Shown in pieces: positions 57,235 through 64,000 of a DNA stretch of 64,000 nucleotides. Each line of letters starts with the position of its first letter. Position 1 is the first letter of the stretch. The DNA is taken from positions 62,001 to 126,000 of the forward strand of contig CAVZBT010000013.1 of NCBI GenBank assembly GCA_963773605.1. Direction: 5' to 3'. Origin of the DNA: CAVZBT01 sp963773605. GTDB taxonomy: Bacteria > Acidobacteriota > UBA6911. A model generated the notes under the pieces. It had not been told where the DNA came from. It ran no database searches and saw only the letters and a list, made by a program, of their open reading frames with translations. Both the position numbers and the translations under genes were made by a program.

Positions 57235-57747
57235 ATGGCTGCAAGTGCAAGGAAGAACACGAAGTCCCGACCCGCCAGACCCGCCAGAAAAGACGCCATT
57301 GCGATATTGAAGGGCGACCACAAGCGCGTGCAGGACCTGTTGGAAAGACTCGAAGGGTCCTCAGGCCGCGCGACGAAATCCCGGGACTCCCTGCTGGCGA
57401 GAGTCGAACAGGAAGTGAAAACCCACTCCAGGCTGGAAGAGGAAATCTTCTACCCTGCGTTCAAGGATGCGGTGCGCAAGAAGCGGGACCAGCAGCTCTT
57501 CTTCGAAGCGGCCGAAGAGCATCACGTCGTCGATGTGGTCATGGCGGAGTTACACGATAGCCCCCCCGATTCGGAGTGGTTCGCGGCGAAATGCAAGGTT
57601 TTGAAGGATCTCATCGAGCACCACATCCGGGAGGAAGAGAAGGAGATGTTCCCTGTGGCCCGGAAGGTTCTAGGCTCGGACGGTCTTCAGGTACTCGGCG
57701 AACGGATTGAAGGACGCAAGCAGGAACTCATGGCTGAAGCCGGGTAG
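57235..57747 (+). CDS. hemerythrin HHE-domain protein
   Basis: A 170-aa hemerythrin-like protein with a basic N-terminal tail (MAASARKNTKSRPARPARKD). The four-helix bundle shows the HHE iron ligands: His in LKGDHKRVQDL, His and Glu in THSRLEEEIFYP, His in EEHHVVDVVMAEL and His and Glu in EHHIREEEKEMFP. This kind of protein binds O2, NO or redox-active iron. AGGAG lies eight bases before the ATG at 57235; a TTG at 57199 is less likely. Downstream of the sigma-54 promoter and 33 bp before the TamB-Omp85 gene, with which it may be co-transcribed. Confidence 0.92.
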   Translation: MAASARKNTKSRPARPARKDAIAILKGDHKRVQDLLERLEGSSGRATKSRDSLLARVEQEVKTHSRLEEEIFYPAFKDAVRKKRDQQLFFEAAEEHHVVDVVMAELHDSPPDSEWFAAKCKVLKDLIEHHIREEEKEMFPVARKVLGSDGLQVLGERIEGRKQELMAEAG

Positions 57748-57780
57748 ATGGCCCGGTGACAACGCTCGGCCCCAGGGCCT

Positions 57781-60700
57781 ATGAAGTCGTCCACAAGGAA
57801 AATTGCACTCCTGTCTGCGGCTGGCTTGGCACTGTTGGTCGCGCTCGCAGTCGGTTTCCTGCAGACGCCCTGTGCCGGGCGGCTCGCGGCAGAGCGCGCT
57901 CGCGCATACCTGCACGATCATTACGGCCTTGACCTGACCGCCGGCAATGCGGAAATCGACATTGCGCGCGGCTCCTTGAAGTTGCGGGAAGCTCGGCTGA
58001 CGTCGGCTGCGGCTCCTGATCTTCCGCCATTTCTTCGTTTGAGCGACGGCTTTGTGAGTGTCGGAGTCGGCGAGTTGCTCCGGGGGCGGCTGGACGTCAA
58101 ATCCGCGACCATCAATGGCTTGGCGTTGCACGTCGTCGTGACGGCGGATGGACGCACCAATCTCCCGCAACCTGTCCATCAAGGACCCGTTCGCGGCCTG
58201 CCTGATTTCCTTGTGGAATCGCTCACGGTGGAGCGGGGTTCCCTCGTTGTCGACGATCGGCGGAGCGGCCAGGGTTTGGAGTTGCCGGACTGGTCGCTGC
58301 GGGTCTCGGGCAAGCGGGAACCTCGTACCCACGAGATCAGCCTGCGTCAGCTGAGAGCCGGAAACGCCCGGGCCGAGGGCCACACGCTGTCGATCGAGCA
58401 GTTCGATGCGGGCGCTGTCGTGTCAGGGACCGATGTCCAAACCGCCGAGGTCGCGGCGCGGATGGGCGGTGTTCCGTTGCAGATGCAGGGTTCCGTCCGC
58501 AACGTCGCTGACCCCATCCTCGATCTCACCTTCGATACAGCCGTCGACCTGCGGACGATCGCGCGCTTTTCGCAGATCGATCCGCAGGTCGGGGGCACGT
58601 TGCGTATCAGCGCGCGGGTCTCCGGAAACGGAAGCGCCCCGCACGTGTCCGGACACGCCGAAGGGGATGCTCTCTCAGCCGGGGGGTACGATCGACTTCA
58701 TGTCAAGGCCGACTATCGGTTCCGGGTCGACGACCTTCGTTTGAACATCGACAGCCTGAGCATCGACTCGCCCCACGGCAGCTTGCAGGCGCGCGGCGTC
58801 GCTGCTTTTACTCAGGACGGGCAGAGTTCCATCGAGGGAAAAACCGAAGCGTGGGACCTCTCCCCGCTGAGCCGGTGGCTTTCCACTCCAGTGCAGATCG
58901 CCAGCCGGGCAACTGCGTCCTTCACGGCCTCGTGGCCCGGCACGGCGGTCGCGCGCGCGTCGGGGATCGGGCACCTGCAACTTGCGGCGGACCGGCAGGT
59001 GCCGGCGCGCAACGTCGTTCCCCTCGCTGGGTCCGTCACTGTCCACGCCGAGCCCGGTGCCATCGATGCTACGTTGGAACAACTCGCCGTACTGGGCGCC
59101 CGTCTTTCGGGTTCTGCGATGCTGAGGGACCAGGACCGGATCTCCGGCGAAATCAGGGGGAACGTTGCATCCCTGGACCGCTTTCAGGATCAACTCAAAT
59201 CCGTGCTCGGAGAGTTCAGGGCTCCGTTTCCCGTCCGGGTTGCCGGAGGGACTGCCGTGTCCGTTCGCCTGGGGGGTACCCTGAAGGCCCCTTCTGGAAC
59301 GGGCACATTCGAGTCGACCGACCTGGAGGTGGGCAGACTGCGCAACGTCGGTTTCCTTGCCCACGCCGACTACAATCAGGGACGGCTCGTGATCCGGGAT
59401 GCTGTCGCGAGTGTCGACGGCCAGGCCGTCCGACTGGCCGGCACGGTGGAATTCAGCGGACCCGATCCGCGGTTGAATCTCGACGCGGTCGTGGAACGCG
59501 GATCCGTCCCCGTGCTTCTGGCTGCCGCCGACATCGAGGTTCCCGCGCAGGGGGTTTTCGAAGCCAGCGCTCATCTCCGCGGCCGACTGAAGCAGCTCCA
59601 GGGGGAGGCGCACATTTCGGCAACGGGGCTTGCGGTCCGGGGGGAGACGCTTGGCACCCTGGACTTGGATGCGGCCCTGGATGCCGGCGTCCTCCAGACC
59701 ACGCGGGCGGTGCTGCAAAGAACCCCGGGGGATGAGGCGGCCGGTTATGTGACGGCCAACGCTTCGTACACCCTCGAGTCCGGTCAATTCGCGTTTGACG
59801 CGGTTGCGCGAGCATTCACACTGCCGCCCGGGATGCTCGTCGGCGGCACCGTTTCGGGCACGGCCACGGGCAGCGGCAGCGGCGATCATCCCGTACTGGA
59901 CCTCAAATTGGGGATTCCGGATGCGTCACTTCGTGGGGAGAGCATTGGGACCGCAAGCCTCGCAGCCACGCTCCGCGGCAATGATGGAGAGGTGCATGCG
60001 GAGGTGCCCCGCCTCAACCTGTTCCTGAACGGCCAGGTCCAGGCGCGTTCCCCTTTCCGGGCCGACGTGCAGCTCGAGGCGCGGCATCTCGATCTGTCGT
60101 TGCTCAGGATACCAGTTGCGAACGAGCAGTTCCTTGCGGGCACGATCGACGGCACCGCGAAGGCGAGCGGCAACCTCAAGGAGTGGAAGGCGGGGGAAGT
60201 GTCCGCCGTGATCCGGAATGCCAACCTGGTTGCGCGTTCCCATGAGTTGCGCAACGAAGGACCTGTGGAGGCGGACTATCGCGGAGGCACTCTAACGATC
60301 GGCAACGCTCATTTTGTGTCAGGGTCGTCCTCTCTGGCGGTTGCCGGCACGATTCCAGTGGATAGGGAGGCGCCTCGCGGCAGCCTTGCGGTGAAAGGGG
60401 CGCTCGAGATCGGCGACCTGTACCCGTTTTTCGACACGCCTCCCGGCTTCTTCGCATCCGGCCTGCTGAAAATCGACATGTCCCTCGAGGGAACCCCGCG
60501 CGACATGCGGGCGTCCGGCGGTTTCTCGATGGCCGACGGGTTTCTGCATGTACCCCAGGTCCGGCTGCCGTTTACGGATATCGCCATCGAGGGGACATTG
60601 CAGAACGGCGCCGTGCAGGTGCGTTCGGCGGGGACCCAGTGGGGGGCCGGCCAGATCTCGTATGCCGGTGAGATCCCGCTCGGACTCCTTCCGCGCCTGC

Positions 60701-63700
60701 CCTTTCAGTTTGAGAGGAAGCAAGGAGCTGCCCGCTTTGAACTGGCGTTTGCCAATCCCAAGCTCGAATCGACGGGCGAACTGCCGAAGGGCCTGGGAGG
60801 AGCCCTCGAAATGCAGGTGCGGGGCGAACTCGCGCGTCCGGATCTCGAGTCACTCAGCGCCGTCGCGACAACCAGCAGGTTGCAGCTCAGCGTGGGAGAG
60901 CTGTTTTTCGAGCAGGAGCGACCTTCCGCCATTACGGTGCAAAACGGCGCCGTGCGAATTGGAGACTTTGCTCTCCAGGGTCCAGGCACCCACGTTCAGG
61001 TGAGCGGCACTGCCGGCCTGTTTGGCCCGCGCCCGCTCGACCTGCGTGTTGACGGGGATGTGGATGCCGGGATTTTTGCTGTCATTTCCAAGGACTTCCA
61101 GGCCAGCGGCAACTCGCACCTCGAAGTATCGGTGGAAGGGACTGCGGCAGCCCCGGCCGTATCAGGATTTGCCCAACTCCAGGACGGGGAGGTGAATATC
61201 CGGTCGCTCAATCTTGGTGTGGACGATCTGAACCTCAAGCTGGGTTTTGCCGGGAACCGCATCACGGTCCAGACCCTCGCGGGCACGCTGAACGGCGGTA
61301 CCCTGAGCGGGAGAGGAACCGTCGATTACCGCGGGGCAGCTCCGACTGATGTGAACCTGAGTGCCCGGCTCGACGGCGTGTACCTGGGTTTCCCGGAAGG
61401 TCTGCGCGCCATCATCAACGGGGACCTGAACATCACAAGCGCCGAAAATCTCATCGTGGTCGGTGGGACCATCCAGGCGCAGGAAGGTTCGTACACGGAG
61501 CCCTCCCAGTTGAGCGCGGGACTATTCGGCTCACTGAGTTCTGCGCAAGCCCTGGATGCAGGTCAGGAACGTAACCCTGTACTGTCGAGGGTGCGCTATG
61601 ACGTGGCGGTACGCACGGTCGATCCCGTTTCGGTGAGCAGCAGGATGGTCAAATTGGCTGCACGGGGCAATCTCCGGCTGGTTGGGACTTACTACAATCC
61701 CTCGATCGTGGGACGGACGACCTTCGAGGAGGGGGGCGAAATCCGGCTGAACGAGAGGGTGTACGTGCTCGATCACGGGTCGATCAGCTTCGTGAATGAA
61801 AACCGCCTGGAGCCGGTGCTCGACATCGAGGGCCGGACGCAGGTGTCCGGCTACGATATCAACCTCGTGGTGACGGGTACCCCGGACAACCCCAAGACCG
61901 CCTTGACTTCCGATCCTCCGTTGCCGGAACCCGACATTCTCTCGCTCCTGCTCACCGGTAAAACCCAGGAGGAGTTTCGCGGCGAGGAGCTGGAGTTTGC
62001 CAAGGAGCAGGCGCTGTCGTTTGTTGCGGGAGAGGCCGGCGCCCGGATATCGCAGGGTGCGCAACGGGTCCTGGGGCTCAGCACCGTGCGCATTGAACCG
62101 AATCTCATCTCGCCAGAATCGGACCCCGGGGCCAGGCTCACGGTGGGGCAGAACCTCACGAACGAACTGAGGCTCATCTACTCCATGAACCTGATCAACA
62201 GCAACGACCAAATCTGGATCGGGGAGTACGACGTGACGCGCCGCTTCGTCACCCGGGCGCTCAAACAGCAGGACAATAGTTACCGGTTCGAGTTCCAGCA
62301 CGACCTGCGTTTCGGCGGCTCCGCTTCCACCGGCAGGGTGAGGCGTTTCGACCGCAGCAAACGCGAGATCGGGACCGTGTCGTTCAAGGGCGGAACGGCC
62401 CTGAATGACGACAGGCTGCAATCCAGGCTGAGCCTCAAACCCGGCGACCGCTATGATTTTGCCAAGGTCCAGAAGGGCAGGGACGGCCTGAGGAACTACT
62501 TCGCGTCCCAGGGACGCCTGGAGTCGAAAATCTCCGTCAGCAGAAGCGGCGAAAAGGGAACGGTCGACCTGGCGTTCACCATCAAGCCCGGACCGCGTGT
62601 CCGGTTTTTTTTCGATGGGGATCCCGTGCCGCGCGGCGCGGCTGACCAGGTCGCACGCGTCTGGCGCGACGGCATTTTCGACCTCCAACGCATCCAGGAT
62701 GCCGTGCATGCCATACGCCGTTCCCTGGTTGCGGAAGGCTATTTCCAGGCGGACGTCCGATACCGCATCGAGCAGGAGGGTGATGCGAAGGGTGTTCACT
62801 TCACGATCCGGCGGGGTGTTCAGTTTCAGGACGTCCAGCTCGTCTTCACCGGGAGCTCGGGCGTCGACTCGTCGGAACTGCACAACCAGATCGCGGCCGC
62901 CAAAATGGAGCACGCCGTCTATGACGATCCGTCCCGGGTGGTCGATCTGTTGACCAACTATTACCGTGTCCAGGGGTACGCGCGCGCCGAGATCGAATTG
63001 CCCAAGCTGGACCTGAACCCGACCACCCGCTCCGGGCGCGTCGAGATCTCAATCAAGGAAGGCCCCCAGTTCAGGATAGGGCAAGTGATTTTCCAGGGGA
63101 ACACGATTTCCGAAGACACCCTCAGGCGCGCCACCGGGCTCACTGCCGGGACCGTGTTCACCACGAGGCAGGTGGATGATGCCCTGGAGAGAATCGACCG
63201 CTTTTACCACACCCGCGGGTATAGCGACGCGACCTTCACGTATCGGACCGTGCTCAACATCAGCACGGGTGCGGCCGACGTGCGATTCCAGATCGACGAA
63301 CGACGACGGAGCATGATCCATAGCATCGTGGTCCAGGGGAATGAACGAACCCCGGCCGCCTTCGTCCGAAAGCAGCTGAGCATTGCGGTAGGGGATATTC
63401 TCGATCCCGAAATGATTGCGCGGTCCCGCAGGGCGCTCTACGACACGGGAGTGTTCACCCTGGTCGACTTCGACACCCAACCGGTCGACATTCCGTCGGC
63501 AGCCGCGAATACGAAACCCGTCGATATCACTGTCAAATTGCGTGAAACCAAGCCTTACCGCTTCCGCTATGGGGGCTTCTACGACACCGACCGCGGGGCC
63601 GGTTTCACCGGCGACATATCCAACCGCAATTTCCTCGGGCGCGCCGCCATCATCGGGCTGCATATGCGCTACGATGGAACGATGAAGGAAGCCCGGACCT

Positions 63701-64000
63701 ATTTCGGGCAACCGTTCACCCTCGGCATCCCGCTGCGGACCAATGTCACAGCCTATATCCAACGGGAATCGCGCCCCGCCTACACCCTCGATAGGGTCGG
63801 CGCCTCTCTGGTCCAGGAAAAGCAGCTGCGAGACCGCTATGTTCTGAATTACGGCTACAGGTACGAAAGGGTCAAAGCTCCGCAGGGGTTGCCCGATCCT
63901 CTGCTAAGGTCCGCCAGCATGGTGCCGCTGGCCCGCCTAACCGCGAGCATCACAAGGGACACGCGTGACGACCTGCTCGACGCCACCCGCGGCTCGTTCC
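57781..64000 (+). CDS. TamB-Omp85 fusion: TamB translocation/assembly domain joined to five POTRA domains and a beta-barrel (partial, 3' end outside window)
   Basis: One open frame without any stop runs from the ATG at 57781 to the last base, more than 2,070 codons. It starts with a signal anchor (STRKIALLSAAGLALLVALAV) like TamB. About residues 30-1,490 are AsmA/TamB-type repeats ending with the DUF490 core (LSARLDGVYLGFPEGLR, LLTGKTQEEFRG, QIWIGEYDVTRRF). Without a gap, stop or new signal peptide, five POTRA domains follow (openings near residues 1,530, 1,605, 1,680, 1,760 and 1,840: for example GTVSFKGGTALNDDRL, GQVIFQGNTISEDTLR, HSIVVQGNERTPAAFV) and then an Omp85 barrel (YRFRYGGFYDTDRGAGFTGDI, NFLGRA). 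In other bacteria TamB and TamA are separate proteins. Here one chain could span both membranes. Each codon was read from the sequence; the fusion point shows no homopolymer. Confidence 0.85.
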   Translation, partial: MKSSTRKIALLSAAGLALLVALAVGFLQTPCAGRLAAERARAYLHDHYGLDLTAGNAEIDIARGSLKLREARLTSAAAPDLPPFLRLSDGFVSVGVGELLRGRLDVKSATINGLALHVVVTADGRTNLPQPVHQGPVRGLPDFLVESLTVERGSLVVDDRRSGQGLELPDWSLRVSGKREPRTHEISLRQLRAGNARAEGHTLSIEQFDAGAVVSGTDVQTAEVAARMGGVPLQMQGSVRNVADPILDLTFDTAVDLRTIARFSQIDPQVGGTLRISARVSGNGSAPHVSGHAEGDALSAGGYDRLHVKADYRFRVDDLRLNIDSLSIDSPHGSLQARGVAAFTQDGQSSIEGKTEAWDLSPLSRWLSTPVQIASRATASFTASWPGTAVARASGIGHLQLAADRQVPARNVVPLAGSVTVHAEPGAIDATLEQLAVLGARLSGSAMLRDQDRISGEIRGNVASLDRFQDQLKSVLGEFRAPFPVRVAGGTAVSVRLGGTLKAPSGTGTFESTDLEVGRLRNVGFLAHADYNQGRLVIRDAVASVDGQAVRLAGTVEFSGPDPRLNLDAVVERGSVPVLLAAADIEVPAQGVFEASAHLRGRLKQLQGEAHISATGLAVRGETLGTLDLDAALDAGVLQTTRAVLQRTPGDEAAGYVTANASYTLESGQFAFDAVARAFTLPPGMLVGGTVSGTATGSGSGDHPVLDLKLGIPDASLRGESIGTASLAATLRGNDGEVHAEVPRLNLFLNGQVQARSPFRADVQLEARHLDLSLLRIPVANEQFLAGTIDGTAKASGNLKEWKAGEVSAVIRNANLVARSHELRNEGPVEADYRGGTLTIGNAHFVSGSSSLAVAGTIPVDREAPRGSLAVKGALEIGDLYPFFDTPPGFFASGLLKIDMSLEGTPRDMRASGGFSMADGFLHVPQVRLPFTDIAIEGTLQNGAVQVRSAGTQWGAGQISYAGEIPLGLLPRLPFQFERKQGAARFELAFANPKLESTGELPKGLGGALEMQVRGELARPDLESLSAVATTSRLQLSVGELFFEQERPSAITVQNGAVRIGDFALQGPGTHVQVSGTAGLFGPRPLDLRVDGDVDAGIFAVISKDFQASGNSHLEVSVEGTAAAPAVSGFAQLQDGEVNIRSLNLGVDDLNLKLGFAGNRITVQTLAGTLNGGTLSGRGTVDYRGAAPTDVNLSARLDGVYLGFPEGLRAIINGDLNITSAENLIVVGGTIQAQEGSYTEPSQLSAGLFGSLSSAQALDAGQERNPVLSRVRYDVAVRTVDPVSVSSRMVKLAARGNLRLVGTYYNPSIVGRTTFEEGGEIRLNERVYVLDHGSISFVNENRLEPVLDIEGRTQVSGYDINLVVTGTPDNPKTALTSDPPLPEPDILSLLLTGKTQEEFRGEELEFAKEQALSFVAGEAGARISQGAQRVLGLSTVRIEPNLISPESDPGARLTVGQNLTNELRLIYSMNLINSNDQIWIGEYDVTRRFVTRALKQQDNSYRFEFQHDLRFGGSASTGRVRRFDRSKREIGTVSFKGGTALNDDRLQSRLSLKPGDRYDFAKVQKGRDGLRNYFASQGRLESKISVSRSGEKGTVDLAFTIKPGPRVRFFFDGDPVPRGAADQVARVWRDGIFDLQRIQDAVHAIRRSLVAEGYFQADVRYRIEQEGDAKGVHFTIRRGVQFQDVQLVFTGSSGVDSSELHNQIAAAKMEHAVYDDPSRVVDLLTNYYRVQGYARAEIELPKLDLNPTTRSGRVEISIKEGPQFRIGQVIFQGNTISEDTLRRATGLTAGTVFTTRQVDDALERIDRFYHTRGYSDATFTYRTVLNISTGAADVRFQIDERRRSMIHSIVVQGNERTPAAFVRKQLSIAVGDILDPEMIARSRRALYDTGVFTLVDFDTQPVDIPSAAANTKPVDITVKLRETKPYRFRYGGFYDTDRGAGFTGDISNRNFLGRAAIIGLHMRYDGTMKEARTYFGQPFTLGIPLRTNVTAYIQRESRPAYTLDRVGASLVQEKQLRDRYVLNYGYRYERVKAPQGLPDPLLRSASMVPLARLTASITRDTRDDLLDATRGSF

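Noticed and set aside
1..64000. tRNA, rRNA, CRISPR arrays, insertion sequences or prophage genes
   Set aside because: None found on reading both strands: no cloverleaf-like sequence, no regularly spaced direct repeats and no transposase, integrase or phage protein.

Overview
This 64 kb, GC-rich window is a contig from a Gram-negative (diderm) bacterium. Outer-membrane assembly proteins of the Omp85 and TamB families, a TonB-type protein, lipoproteins and haem A/cytochrome oxidase assembly genes show the cell envelope type. The gene mix (bacterial topoisomerase VI, giant secreted proteins with repeated 'FPQ-A-GGG' modules, DUF2911, DUF420, a ureide-permease-like transporter, several ECF sigma/anti-sigma pairs) looks most like Acidobacteriota. 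That placement is an inference from gene content, not a phylogeny. No rRNA, tRNA, CRISPR array, insertion sequence or prophage was found.

Layout. 0.15-3 kb: topoisomerase VI B and A subunits (minus strand). 3.3-12.4 kb: two long paralogous secreted proteins, each with a metallopeptidase-like domain, lamin-tail, PPC, beta-helix and two C-terminal modules, plus a small exported protein (minus). 12.7-14.8 kb: ECF sigma, zinc-finger anti-sigma and TlpA-like thioredoxin (plus). 14.8-17.3 kb: acyltransferase (minus), TrmO (plus), M24 peptidase (minus). 17.6-19.8 kb: a second ECF sigma/anti-sigma pair with a Yip1 + degenerate signal-peptidase protein. 20.6-25.9 kb: a hexuronate catabolism operon (UxaE epimerase, SDR reductase, LarA-family enzyme, UxaA dehydratase), followed by a Gfo/Idh/MocA dehydrogenase, dodecin and an aldo/keto reductase. 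28.4-34.1 kb: APC permease, PlsC-like acyltransferase, CorA, ureide-permease-like transporter and ribokinase. 34.2-38.8 kb: glycine cleavage genes, gcvP (plus) converging on gcvT-gcvH (minus) across a symmetrical terminator. 39-47.6 kb: ChaN-like protein, a five-POTRA Omp85 protein, DUF2911, a multipass transporter, an exported protein, DUF420 and a glycine-zipper lipoprotein. 56.8-47.6 kb (minus): TonB protein, small coiled coil, AAA/TPR protein, cupredoxin-like lipoprotein, CtaA, CtaB and an ABC-2 exporter. 57.2-64 kb (plus): hemerythrin with a clear sigma-54 promoter, then a giant open frame that joins TamB to a five-POTRA Omp85 barrel in one polypeptide and runs off the window.

How parts work together. 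UxaE, the SDR reductase and UxaA would take galacturonate/glucuronate-derived keto-acids towards 2-keto-3-deoxygluconate; the LarA-type enzyme between them is the unexplained member. CtaA, CtaB, DUF420 and the cupredoxin-like lipoprotein suggest haem-copper oxidase biogenesis. The two Omp85 systems belong to outer-membrane biogenesis.

Sequence quality. Many genes carry one to four frameshifts: topoisomerase VI A, both giant secreted proteins, the small exported protein, gcvP, gcvT and nearly everything from 39 to 47 kb. Several sit in homopolymer runs, and the protein signal resumes cleanly in another frame. They are probably sequencing indels, so these genes are listed as single CDS with the breaks described. 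From 47.6 kb to the end, and in most of 12.7-34 kb, frames are intact.
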